From assembly GCA_021647705.1 (NCBI GenBank), contig JAKIUF010000010.1, positions 1 to 64,000 of the forward strand: a stretch of 64,000 bases of DNA. The letters are read 5' to 3'. Positions 11,701-18,536 of this stretch are shown here, piece by piece. Origin of the DNA: Gammaproteobacteria bacterium (GTDB lineage: Bacteria; Pseudomonadota; Gammaproteobacteria; SZUA-152). Each line of letters starts with the position of its first letter. Within the stretch, counting starts at the first letter, position 1. A model generated the notes under the pieces. That model was given only the letters and a program-made list of their open reading frames with translations. It made no database searches and was not told the origin of the DNA. The position numbers and the translations under genes are program-made.

Positions 11701-12128
11701 TAATGCAGAATGTAGTGGACCAGGATTTTGTGGCGGAAGTGAAGTTTGACTCCCTGCCAACTCTGCGATATCAGATACAAGGCATTCTGGTTGAGCAGGA
11801 TAATGGTAATTTCCTGCGCTTTGATTATCTGAGTGATGGCACGAGCCTGCGGATATTTTCAGCCAGTTTTGTTGGTGGAGTACCCACGTCACGGGTTTAC
11901 GATGTTGTGTCGTCGGGTGCGCCATTGTATTTGCGTGTAGAGAGGGTGGGTGATACCTGGACATTGTCGCACAGCGGGGATGGCGTGACCTGGACGGTGG
12001 CCGTGAGTTATGTGCATAGCTTGCAGGTGAATGCCATTGGTGTATTTACCGGTAATACATGGGGGGCCGGTTCACCCGCTTACACTGCACTGGTGGACTA
12101 TTTTACGACGGATGCGGTTGCGCAGTAA
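5799..12128 (+). CDS. Giant secreted modular protein with jelly-roll-like and Fn3-like repeats
   Basis: The product has 2109 residues. A signal peptide (VVRLDRG, then hydrophobic to about residue 29, STAMAM) directs export. Residues about 33-225 form a concanavalin-like domain (DUF1349 or LamG type, with motifs QGLLIEQDNQNFLRFDF and PLYLRVQRVGDQW). Next come an Fn3-like domain (about 243-328, TYYFRVSSEDANSN), an Ig-like segment (335-445), a second, divergent jelly-roll region (445-665) and another Fn3-like domain. From residue about 762 a unit of one jelly-roll-like domain plus two Fn3-like domains (TDEPADSQIMYGTAPGTYEL type, as in purple acid phosphatase N-domains) repeats with a period of 384-385 residues, starting near 762, 1146, 1531 and 1915. 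The last unit has only the jelly roll. There is no PEP-CTERM or other sorting tail. Glycan binding or adhesion is inferred; no catalytic motif is visible. Confidence 0.85.
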   Translation: MVVRLDRGSLYCGAIGALFLLVGMSTAMAMSFTSDDFSSSASSLDASLWTVVNPRGDSTFQLNGTQLNISVPGGLSHDLWETDQNAARVLQNIDDADFEIEIKFESSLSQRFQVQGLLIEQDNQNFLRFDFYYDGSVLRVFAASFIAGIPTIRHEEIIANGSPLYLRVQRVGDQWTQFYSYEGTNWNQGAVFSHPLLVARAGPFAGNAGSNAPAFTAVVDYVFNTASPIIFEDVNDPLDNTAPLILDVVTQEGPTRARVSWSTDEPAIGSVEYGTTASFELGQVATTSGGQQLDVLLDNLLPNTTYYFRVSSEDANSNTRQSQTLQFVTTADAAPGPSIDVWYGANQRFGDLGTPQRWVNIVGKVTDPNGVKSLSYRVNGQPARQLSMGPDGNRLHSLGDFNAEIHITDDENEANEVNVGLNSVEITAVDNLDYSTVEVVTVEFTNNTAWSLPYTVDWSNVTELRDAVQIVDGLWDIQGSEVRPLELGYDRLIAIGDMSWTDYEITVPFTVHGLEPGYVYPGPSFSPGIGVLLRWNGHFDWNGAQPNTGWWSFGGFGWYRWRQPSAGGERFQIMGNGGSIVADRAESNFPFGVPHVLKMRVETPPNEGSIYSLKMWEQAQPEPAGWDLVSQGLVTDPQSGSLLLVAHHVDATFGNVTVVPSGDTTGPTNSNIQVTNSETVATINWVTNEPAAVSLAYGITSNYELGTISDAALNTNHSIGLTGLSPGTTYQFQLTATDEAGNSSSSVNRIFTTLGTIVPGPQSDDFNTPTLDARWDTVDPLNDNNVTLTGTQVALNIVGGPSHDVWAAGNDTLRLMQNVVNQDFVTEVKFDSLPTQQHQIQGILVEQDNGNFLRFDYFSDGTDLRVFSASFVNGVPTTQVNNVVSLSAPMYLRVVRVSDTWTLLYSGNGVNWTAAGSYTHSLQVNTIGIFAGNARAGNAPAYTALVDYFVTDAEVPVPDTTPPEINNIAVDSAGEEATLSWTTDEPADSQIMYGTAPGTYELGTVSSATLTQNHSITLTGLTLDTVYYYQVSSSDSDDNTGSSADLNFLAEDLTAPTISGVQIVRTDTSATISWVTNESADSTLEYGETNAYELGTVSSAAVGTSHSVVLSGLTSGVVYYFQLTATDSSNNSSSLSNQAFLMFGPQSDDFNATTLDSRWTTIDPLSDNSVALTGSQLELSIAGGQPHDVWTSGNDALRLMQTVVDQDFVTEVKFDSLPTQRYQIQGILVEQDNGNFLRFDYLSDGTDLRVFSASFVNGVPTAQVNNIVSLAGVPLYLRVERVSDTWTLSHSEDGVNWTVAGSYVHSLQVNAIGVFAGNTGGSGSPAYTALVDSFVTNAVVPVPDTTPPVIGNIVVDRAGGEATLNWTTDELADSQVMYGTAPGTYELGTVSGAALTQNHSITLTGLAPGTVYYYQMSSSDADGNTGSSTDLNFLAEDLVSPTISGVQVTRADTSATISWVTNEPTSSVLEYGATNAYELGSVSSGSTGTSHSVALNGLTSDVMYYFQLTATDGNNNSNSLSNQTFMMSGSQSDDFNTTTLDSRWTTIDPLGDNSVVLTGSQLELSVAGGQPHDVWTSGNDALRLMQTVVDQDFVAEVKFDSLPTQRYQIQGILVEQDNGNFLRFDYLSDGTDLRIFSASFVGGVPTSRVYDIVSLSLPLYLRVERVGDTWTLSHSGDGVNWTVAVNYVHSLQVNAIGVFAGNTGGSGSPAYTALVDYFVTNATVFALDITPPVISNIVVDSVGGDAILSWTTDESADSQVMYGTAPGTYELGAVSSAALVQNHSITLTGLTPGTVYYYQVSSSDEDGNTNSSADLNFFVEDLIAPTISDVQVVRTATSATISWVTNEPTSSALEYGETNAYELGAISSAAVGTNHSVVLNGLTSDVVYYFQITATDDSNNSSSLANQTFLMSDSQSDDFNTTTLDTRWTMVDPLGDSSVGLTGSQLELNIPGGQSHDAWTTGNDTLRLMQNVVDQDFVAEVKFDSLPTLRYQIQGILVEQDNGNFLRFDYLSDGTSLRIFSASFVGGVPTSRVYDVVSSGAPLYLRVERVGDTWTLSHSGDGVTWTVAVSYVHSLQVNAIGVFTGNTWGAGSPAYTALVDYFTTDAVAQ
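8082..12125 (+). repeat. Coding tandem repeat, ~1152-bp units within the giant gene
   Basis: The start of the unit (CAATCGGATGA type) recurs at 8082, 9234, 10389 and 11541, giving periods of 1152, 1155 and 1152 bases. Long stretches of neighbouring units are almost identical at the DNA level, including at third codon positions, especially around 9410-9540 and 10565-10690. This indicates recent duplication or continuing gene conversion. The fourth unit is truncated after the jelly-roll part. Confidence 0.9.
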
Positions 12129-12213
12129 TTCCGTAATGGAATCAGAGCCTGACGGTAGTAGGCCCACAAAGAGAGAGTGCCTCCAATTATTCTGTTAGTG
12201 CCAGCTTGATACC

Positions 12214-12246
12214 CATGGCGATTAATATCTTAATCGCCATGTTTTT
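12214..12246. terminator. Bidirectional terminator between convergent genes
   Basis: A 12-bp perfect stem (CATGGCGATTAA with its complement) has a 4-base loop and is followed by TTTTT on the plus strand. It lies 85 bases after the giant gene and abuts the end of the minus-strand GT2 gene, so it can serve both. Confidence 0.8.
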
Positions 12247-13168
12247 ATGTGCGGGTTTGTTTACGCTTTATTTCACTCACCAACTCACCCCATAATTCCT
12301 TCCGCCGCCAAAAAATTTCTTTAGCGACTGACTTTAGTAAATCAAGCTTATGCCGAAAGGACAACGGTGACCGAATGATGCTCGAAGCGGCTTTTCGGAG
12401 ATCGGTCCATGACTGCAACGAAATGCGGTTTTTGGTTGCCGGGTCATAGAATTCCTGTTTACTGGCTGTTTCAGCGTCGGGCCATGAAAAAGATTGCTCA
12501 TGGCGTCTCATAAACAACAGGCAATCCGGTACTTCACAAAATTTGCCGAGCAGTATCAGCTCGATTAGCAGTGTCGCGTCTGCACCAATGTAATTACCAA
12601 TCAAGCGCGTTTTTCGAAGGGCATCTGATCGAATAAGGCCGAATATATAGGTTCCTTTCCATCCAGAGACACGTTTGCCTGAGCGCTGGAACATATTCAT
12701 TAACGTATGGTATCGCATGCGTGGATCACTTGAAGTCAGGCTCAGATAGTCATCCAGTACCAGACCTTTGATTGGCCTCCCCTGGTCGTCAATACCATCC
12801 CCTCTGGAAAAGGCCAGCACTGCTTCAGGATTACTCTGGTTTGCTTTCAGACAACTTTCCAGATACGTCGGCTCACAGATGTCATCGGCAGCCGCCCACT
12901 TGAAGTAGTCTCCCGTTGCTAACGTAAATGTGTTGTTAAAGTTCCACGCGGCCCCCCGGTTCTGATCATAACGGTAGTATCGAATACGTTCATCATTAGC
13001 AGCATATTTTTCACAGATTTCACCTGTGCGATCTGTTGAGCCATTGTCAGATATGATCAGCTCAAAATCCTGGAAGGTTTGGCATAGAATGGAATCTATT
13101 GCTGAGCTGAGAAATTTCTCACCGTTGTAAACGGGTATGCCAATGCTGATTAGCGGTTTTTTTGTCAT
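12245..13168 (-). CDS. Glycosyltransferase family 2
   Basis: The 307-residue product begins MTKKPLISIGIPVYNGEKF, the classical GT2 N-terminus that binds the nucleotide sugar. It continues with QTFQDFELIISDNGSTDRT and a DxD-like metal site in WAAADDICE near residue 95. The open frame could begin one codon earlier at a TTG, but the ATG at 13168 is preferred. The C-terminal third is basic and helical with no membrane span, so the enzyme is probably cytoplasmic or peripheral. It starts 36 bases after the end of the flippase gene on the same strand, so the two are probably co-transcribed and act in assembly of one glycan. Donor and acceptor cannot be read from sequence. Confidence 0.88.
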   Translation of the reverse strand: MTKKPLISIGIPVYNGEKFLSSAIDSILCQTFQDFELIISDNGSTDRTGEICEKYAANDERIRYYRYDQNRGAAWNFNNTFTLATGDYFKWAAADDICEPTYLESCLKANQSNPEAVLAFSRGDGIDDQGRPIKGLVLDDYLSLTSSDPRMRYHTLMNMFQRSGKRVSGWKGTYIFGLIRSDALRKTRLIGNYIGADATLLIELILLGKFCEVPDCLLFMRRHEQSFSWPDAETASKQEFYDPATKNRISLQSWTDLRKAASSIIRSPLSFRHKLDLLKSVAKEIFWRRKELWGELVSEIKRKQTRT

Positions 13169-13203
13169 CAATTGCTAAATCCTATTGTTACATAATCCAT
13201 TTC

Positions 13204-14688
13204 TTAGTCACTGGGTTTCAATCTTTCTTTTATGATATCAAAAAGTTTGATTTCCATGGAAGTTTCCGGGTGTGTTGTACATATGCGTAGCAATAAAAAA
13301 AGACTGGCAAAATAGGTGGCTGCACCAACAGCAGATAACGAGATCAATTGAGCCAGGAGTGTCAGAATAGATGATGCCTCACCCCATAGAGTCAGTGCAG
13401 ATAAAACAACTGCGGCCATCAATAAAGAAGAAACAGCAGGCCGCCAAAGCGGGCTTATTAGTTGTAACAAGTCGAGGTTCAGTTTACGTGACAAGATGAT
13501 AAAATTAATCGGCATAGACAGAAAAGCGATTATTGCAATGGTCCAGGCTGCCATCAGGACGCCGCTGGAGGCCAGCGCCCATATTATGGCAGGATAAATG
13601 AGTAAAACATTAAATATTGATAAATAGGCAATTATTTTGGGAATCCCCAATGCCAAATATATTGCACCGGTATTCGCTTGCAGCGCACGGAATATTCCCG
13701 CTATGGCAAGCGCCTGGATAAGGGGAATGCTATCTAACCACTTTTGTCCCAGAAAAACCTGAACCAGAGGGTCGGCCAAAATAGCGATACCTGTGCCAAT
13801 CGGTATTGTAAAAAGTGCGACTAGAGAGAAAACATCAAGAAAGCCTTTTCTTAATTTCACGATATTATTAGACATCTTGGCATATCCGGGAAATACAGCC
13901 CGGGTAATAGGGAATACCAATTCAGATGTGGGAAGATTAGATATCTCATAAGATACACTGTATATCCCAAGCGCTTGTGTTCCAGCCATTTTTCCGATAA
14001 CAAAGTCAATGCCACGAATGTTGGCGAAAATCAGAATATTGTTTATTAACATCCACTTTGAAAAATGAAAAAGCTCCGAGGCTTTGGCAAGAGAAAAACG
14101 AGGCCGATATGGGTGCATCATGTAGCTTATTACCAGACCAACAAGCTTCGAGGTAATGATTCCGGCAACCAGTGCCCAATAGTTTTTGAAGATAAAAGCA
14201 AGCGATATGGTGACAAGAAAAGATACAATTTTTTGTATGAGCAGAAAATTAAACTCTTTCCGGAAGTTTAATTCCTTACGAAATGCAACGATACCGATGT
14301 TTTCAAAGCCCTGAATCAATGTTGCTAAGGCAAGAAAGTGCATTATCCCTGCGAGATTCGGCTCCTCAAAGAAAACCGCCGCGGGATTCGCCAACAGGAA
14401 AAGGGCAATAGAGGCAAAAATGGCGTAAAACACGTTGAATGTCCATGCCGTATCGTAGTGCTGTCGGGACGCCTTTTGGTTCTGAATCAGCGCAAGGTCA
14501 AAACTGAACGCGCCCATAATTTCCAGTGCGGCAAAAATGGCCATTGCGATGGCGACAAGTCCAAAATCCTCAGGTACAAGCAAACGAGCCAGTATTACCG
14601 TACTAATCAGGCCAAGGCCACGCTGGGAAAATTTAAAAAGCACCATCCAACCGGCACCCTTGGCCATTTTTTTGTTTAATTCCTCCAT
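13204..14688 (-). CDS. Polysaccharide flippase of the MOP superfamily (Wzx/WzxC-like)
   Basis: This 494-residue integral membrane protein has about 12-14 hydrophobic segments. The N-terminus (KKMAKGAGWMVLFKFSQRG then STVILARLLVPEDFGLVAIA) is typical of the polysaccharide-synthesis flippases that move undecaprenyl-linked oligosaccharide across the inner membrane. The segments LALIQNQKASRQHYDTAWT and FVIGKMAGTQALGIYSVSYE match the WzxC and RfbX subgroup. The downstream GT2 gene follows at once. The gene is divergent from the rfbF cluster across a 600-bp gap, so both sides may serve the same glycan. No polymerase (Wzy) is visible in the window. Confidence 0.88.
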   Translation of the reverse strand: MEELNKKMAKGAGWMVLFKFSQRGLGLISTVILARLLVPEDFGLVAIAMAIFAALEIMGAFSFDLALIQNQKASRQHYDTAWTFNVFYAIFASIALFLLANPAAVFFEEPNLAGIMHFLALATLIQGFENIGIVAFRKELNFRKEFNFLLIQKIVSFLVTISLAFIFKNYWALVAGIITSKLVGLVISYMMHPYRPRFSLAKASELFHFSKWMLINNILIFANIRGIDFVIGKMAGTQALGIYSVSYEISNLPTSELVFPITRAVFPGYAKMSNNIVKLRKGFLDVFSLVALFTIPIGTGIAILADPLVQVFLGQKWLDSIPLIQALAIAGIFRALQANTGAIYLALGIPKIIAYLSIFNVLLIYPAIIWALASSGVLMAAWTIAIIAFLSMPINFIILSRKLNLDLLQLISPLWRPAVSSLLMAAVVLSALTLWGEASSILTLLAQLISLSAVGAATYFASLFLLLRICTTHPETSMEIKLFDIIKERLKPSD

Positions 14689-15285
14689 TGATATTCCACC
14701 ATAAGATTTAAACTACCCGCGTTAGATTAGTACAACACTGCACCAGAGGAGCCTGGCGAACCTGCATGGGACGCAAGCGCAAAAACCGCACAGCATACCA
14801 AATAGATCACTACTTTACTTTGTTTGTGTGAGGTGCAAAGTACCACTTACAAATTGACGCGTATTTGGATTATCATTTTGAACTGAGCCCGAGTTCAGGT
14901 TGGCCTTGGGTGATAATTTGAGAATGGGCTCTACACAGGAAAACCACAGGTTTTTGGTTGGCGATGGGTTAAATGGCTGTCATGAATTACTGAGTTGTGG
15001 TCATGAGTTACACAAGCGGTTGGAAAGCAAATGAGAGAAGGCTGGCAAAGAAGAAAGTCGGGCTGGCTATGTTATCATTGCCCCCGCAAACGGAGCCCCA
15101 CTCTGTGAGAAGCGGAGCCGGTTTTAAACTCCCGGCATATAAAGCCGCTGAGCATTTCCACTGTTGGTGTAAGCCAAGGTAAGATGGCGACTTCCGGCTG
15201 TGTTGTAGACGGAGCAGAGCATAAAAGCCGTGTCGGAGTTGTGGATGCATTGGGCGACAGAAAACAAGATAACTTGGAGAACTGT
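14689..15285. other. Divergent intergenic control region between flippase and rfbF
   Basis: There are 597 bases with no supported gene on either strand. The region must hold promoters for both directions. No JUMPstart or ops element of the kind seen before many O-antigen operons was found. A short inverted repeat (GCCGG with CCGGC) lies near 15118-15138. Short frames here lack ribosome sites and coding character. Confidence 0.45.
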
Positions 15286-16056
15286 ATGAAAGTAGCATTT
15301 CTGGCAGGAGGATATGGTACTCGTCTGGCGGAGGAGACCGAAGTACGCCCAAAGCCGATGGTTGAGATCGGTGGGCATCCCATTCTTTGGCACATCATGA
15401 TGCATTACCATCGCTATGGGTATAATGAATTTGTTGTTGCACTGGGTTACAAGGGTGATTACATCAAACGCTGGATGAAGGATTTTGCTTCATTAAACGG
15501 CCATTTGACGGTGAAAACAGCCACCGGCAAGGTGACTTCTCACGGTGCAAACAACCCGGACTGGAACGTGGATCTGGTGGATACCGGCTTGACTACACTC
15601 ACCGGCGGACGTATCAAGCGCCTGCAACCCTGGGTGGGTGAAGAAACATTCATGCTGACCTGGGGAGATGGTGTTTCTGACGTGGATCTCGACAAACTGC
15701 TTGAATTCCACAAATCTCATGGCAAATTGGCGACAATGACGGCGGTGCGCCCACCTGCGCGCTATGGTCATCTGGAGTTTGATGGCGACAAAATCATGAG
15801 TTTTACGGAAAAACCGCAAACCAGTGAAGGCTGGATCAATGGTGCTTTTTTCGTGCTGGAACCGGGTATTTTCGATTATATCGCCGGTGACCAGATCATG
15901 TGGGAAGAAGCACCGCTCGAAAAGCTTGCTGCGGACGGTCAGTTGATGGCCTATCGTCATGATTCTTTTTGGCAGTGTATGGATACATTGCGCGAAAAAC
16001 ATCTTTTGGAACGTTTGTGGCAGGCAGGATCTCCGCCATGGAAAACATGGGAATAA
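15286..16056 (+). CDS. rfbF: Glucose-1-phosphate cytidylyltransferase
   Basis: The enzyme makes CDP-glucose from CTP and glucose-1-phosphate, the entry step to CDP-linked deoxy and branched sugars. The start at ATG 15286 follows TTGGAGA and gives 256 residues, the normal family length; the frame is open about 100 bases further upstream, but that part is not conserved in character. The nucleotide-binding motif LAGGYGTRL is at residues 6-14 and the substrate segment RPKPMVEIGG at 21-30, both diagnostic for RfbF. Further motifs are WGDGVSDVD near 125 and FTEKP near 165. It is followed after 6 bases by an SDR gene, then by three methyltransferases. CDP-glucose 4,6-dehydratase (rfbG), the usual next enzyme, is not in this window. 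Confidence 0.93.
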   Translation: MKVAFLAGGYGTRLAEETEVRPKPMVEIGGHPILWHIMMHYHRYGYNEFVVALGYKGDYIKRWMKDFASLNGHLTVKTATGKVTSHGANNPDWNVDLVDTGLTTLTGGRIKRLQPWVGEETFMLTWGDGVSDVDLDKLLEFHKSHGKLATMTAVRPPARYGHLEFDGDKIMSFTEKPQTSEGWINGAFFVLEPGIFDYIAGDQIMWEEAPLEKLAADGQLMAYRHDSFWQCMDTLREKHLLERLWQAGSPPWKTWE

Positions 16057-16062
16057 TATGAA

Positions 16063-17085
16063 ATGAAAGTATTAGTGACAGGGCATTCGGGTTATATCGG
16101 TACTGTGTTAGTCCCCATGTTGCTGGAGCATGGGCACGACGTCTCCGGACTGGACAATGGCTGGTTTGAACACTGTGTGTTCACTGGTGAAGTGACTCAG
16201 ATCCCCGGCATCAAAAAAGATGTGCGCGACGTGGAAAAAACTGATCTGGAAGGTTTTGATGCGATTATTCATTTGGCAGGTTTGTCCAATGACCCGCTGG
16301 GTGATTATCGGCCCGGTTTGACCGAAGAAATTAACGACAAAGCCTCCGTCAGGATTGCCACGCTTGCGAAAGAAGTGGGGGTCGAGCGATTTATATTCGC
16401 TTCATCATGCAGTAATTATGGTGCCTCGGGTGATCAGTTTTTAACCGAAGATGCCGCGTTTAATCCGGTGACCCCTTATGGTGTGTCCAAAGTCAAAGTG
16501 GAAGAGGGGCTGGACAAACTGGCCGACGACAGCTTCTGCCCGGTTTATTTGCGCGCATCCACTGCCTACGGTATGTCACCGATTATTCGTTTCGATCTCG
16601 TGCTCAACAATTTGACGGCATGGGCTTTCACAACGGGTCAGGTGTATTTGAAGAGCGACGGCACACCGTGGCGTCCCATTGTGCATGTGGAGGATATCTG
16701 TCGTGCCTATGTGGCCGCCCTGCATGCACCACGGGATGTGGTGTTCAATCGTGGCTTTAACGTGGGCACTACCACGGAAAACTATCAGATCCGTGAGCTT
16801 GCGGAAATCGTGCAGGATGTCGTACCCAATTGTCGTGTCGAATTCGCTGATGATGCTGGACCGGACAAGCGCTGTTATCGGGTCGACTGCAATCGTATCG
16901 CCACGGAACTTCATGAATTCAAACCGCAATGGACGGCACACCAGGGTGTTGTGGAGCTTTATGAAACCTACAAAAAAGTCGGCCTGACGCTCGATGAATT
17001 TGAAGGAGAGAAATTCAAACGTATTGCGCATCTTCAGAAGCTGGTGAAAGACAAAAAGCTGGATGAAACGCTACGCTGGGCCTAA
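16063..17085 (+). CDS. NAD-dependent epimerase/dehydratase (extended SDR), sugar-nucleotide enzyme
   Basis: This is a 340-residue extended short-chain dehydrogenase. The NAD-binding glycine motif is GHSGYIG at residues 7-13. The catalytic region shows SSCSNYG at 114-120 and the YxxxK pair as YGVSK at 139-143. GTPWRPIVHVEDICRAY near 205 is the substrate-side loop typical of sugar-nucleotide epimerases and dehydratases. It lies 6 bases after rfbF and is clearly in the same operon. The substrate is therefore probably a CDP-hexose or a product derived from it. Whether it acts as 4,6-dehydratase, epimerase or reductase cannot be decided from the motifs; it is not a close match to RfbG as I know it. 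Confidence 0.85.
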   Translation: MKVLVTGHSGYIGTVLVPMLLEHGHDVSGLDNGWFEHCVFTGEVTQIPGIKKDVRDVEKTDLEGFDAIIHLAGLSNDPLGDYRPGLTEEINDKASVRIATLAKEVGVERFIFASSCSNYGASGDQFLTEDAAFNPVTPYGVSKVKVEEGLDKLADDSFCPVYLRASTAYGMSPIIRFDLVLNNLTAWAFTTGQVYLKSDGTPWRPIVHVEDICRAYVAALHAPRDVVFNRGFNVGTTTENYQIRELAEIVQDVVPNCRVEFADDAGPDKRCYRVDCNRIATELHEFKPQWTAHQGVVELYETYKKVGLTLDEFEGEKFKRIAHLQKLVKDKKLDETLRWA

Positions 17086-17206
17086 ACCTTGATCAAGGAA
17101 TGAAGCTTTCACGTCAAGCGTAAAATTCACATCAAATAAAATGAACGGCAGAGGCACATTGCCCGGTAATGCTGTCACGAATATATCAACAGGTGAAATT
17201 AAGGAT

Positions 17207-18436
17207 ATGAGCACTGAAATAACTGTTTGCAGGTCATGTAACAAACCCGGTCTTGAAGACTTTCTGGACCTGGGACGAACACCGCTGGCCGACCGTATAC
17301 TGACCCCGGCGCAACTGAAAGAACATGAACCGGTATATCCGTTGAAAGTGGCTTTTTGTCCCACTTGCGGGCTGATGCAAATTACGGAAACGGTAGAACC
17401 TGACGAATTGTTCTGTGATGACTACCCGTATTTTTCGTCTTTTTCGGACTACCTGCTTGTACACTCAAAAGAAAACGTCCTGGATATCATTGAACGGCGG
17501 AAACTGGGAGCCGACAGCTTTGTGGTTGAGCTTGCCAGCAATGATGGCTATTTGCTAAAAAATTATGTTGAACACGGCATTTCTGTTCTGGGCATCGACC
17601 CGGCAGACGGACCTGCTGCCGCAGCGGAAAAAGTTGGTGTGCCGACCCGAAATACTTTTTTCACCAAAGAACTTGCACAGGAACTGGTGCAGCAAGGATC
17701 GCAGGCTGACGTGATTCATGGCAACAACGTACTGGCACATGTCGCAGACACCAATGGTTTTGTCTCCGGCATGGCAGACCTGCTCAAAGAAGATGGCGTC
17801 ATTGTCATTGAAGCACCTTATGCCAAAGACCTGATTGATCACTGTGAATTCGACACCATCTATCACGAACACCTGTGCTATTTTTCCGTAACGGCATTAA
17901 ATAATCTTTTCCGCCAACACGGGCTGTACCTGAATGAAATCAAACAGCTGTCCATCCACGGTGGATCACTGCGACTTTATGTGGAAAAACAGGAAAACGT
18001 GGGTCAATCAGTAAAAGATCTGCTGGCGCTCGAACAGGCAGAAAAAGTTGATAAAATTGATTTTTACCGGGATTTTTCCACTCGGGTGGAGAAAGTAAAA
18101 ACGGCACTGCTGGAATTACTGACGGAGCTGAAATCCCAAGGTAAAAGTATCGCTGCCTACGGTGCGGCGGCGAAGGGCAGCACACTGATCAACTACATGG
18201 GTATTGGCACAGACCTGATTGATTTTGTGGTGGATAGAAACATACACAAACAAGGTCGTTTCATGCCAGGGCAACACATCCCTATTTTTGCACCTGAAAA
18301 AATAATGGAAGAGCGGCCGGACTACGTGCTTATTCTGCCCTGGAACGTGACTGACGAAATTCTTAAACAACAGCAGGAATATCGTGACCAGGGCGGCAAA
18401 TTTATTGTGCCCATTCCTGAACCAAAAATTATCTAG
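17207..18436 (+). CDS. Sugar C-methyltransferase, SAM-dependent, zinc-finger type (TylC3/NovU-like)
   Basis: The start at ATG 17207, preceded by AAGG, gives 409 residues, the usual length of this family. The architecture is an N-terminal zinc-binding domain (CRSC near residue 8 and CPTC near 55), a Rossmann methyltransferase core (VVELASNDGYLLKNY near 108, the SAM site), and a C-terminal domain with AAYGAAAKGSTLINYMG. The segment YHEHLCYFS near 220 carries the Glu-His pair implicated in catalysis in sugar 3-C-methyltransferases. Known members transfer methyl to carbon 3 of a 4-keto-deoxysugar nucleotide. It follows the SDR gene on the same strand, so its substrate is probably the CDP-keto-sugar made upstream. 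A long hairpin separates it from the next gene. Confidence 0.88.
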   Translation: MSTEITVCRSCNKPGLEDFLDLGRTPLADRILTPAQLKEHEPVYPLKVAFCPTCGLMQITETVEPDELFCDDYPYFSSFSDYLLVHSKENVLDIIERRKLGADSFVVELASNDGYLLKNYVEHGISVLGIDPADGPAAAAEKVGVPTRNTFFTKELAQELVQQGSQADVIHGNNVLAHVADTNGFVSGMADLLKEDGVIVIEAPYAKDLIDHCEFDTIYHEHLCYFSVTALNNLFRQHGLYLNEIKQLSIHGGSLRLYVEKQENVGQSVKDLLALEQAEKVDKIDFYRDFSTRVEKVKTALLELLTELKSQGKSIAAYGAAAKGSTLINYMGIGTDLIDFVVDRNIHKQGRFMPGQHIPIFAPEKIMEERPDYVLILPWNVTDEILKQQQEYRDQGGKFIVPIPEPKII

Positions 18437-18449
18437 ACGAATATCATAA

Positions 18450-18498
18450 TTGCGTTGCATCACATTGGTCTGAGTGCAGCCAATATGATGCAACGCAA
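18450..18498. terminator. Long hairpin between methyltransferase genes
   Basis: A 19-bp stem with one mismatch (left arm starting TTGCGTTGCATCA) encloses an 11-base loop. On the plus strand it is followed by A residues rather than T, so it is not a classical terminator in the reading direction. It may attenuate transcription, protect mRNA, or be a copy of a palindromic repeat. Confidence 0.4.
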
Positions 18499-18536
18499 AA
18501 AAATATGTAAAACACTATTTTAGAGATGGCAACATA

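Noticed and set aside
8451..11964. Several minus-strand frames of 120-220 codons inside the giant modular gene
   Set aside because: The same frame recurs in each 1152-bp unit, as expected for a shadow of a repeated coding sequence. No start signals.
5799..12128. PEP-CTERM sorting signal on the secreted proteins, suggested by the exosortase-associated genes
   Set aside because: The giant modular protein ends YFTTDAVAQ and the lipoprotein ends ISGDCRPE; neither has the PEP motif, hydrophobic span and basic tail.
14997..15182. 61-codon frame in the flippase-rfbF gap, with overlapping minus-strand frames
   Set aside because: No ribosome site, no recognisable family and frames open on both strands at once, as expected by chance in this composition.
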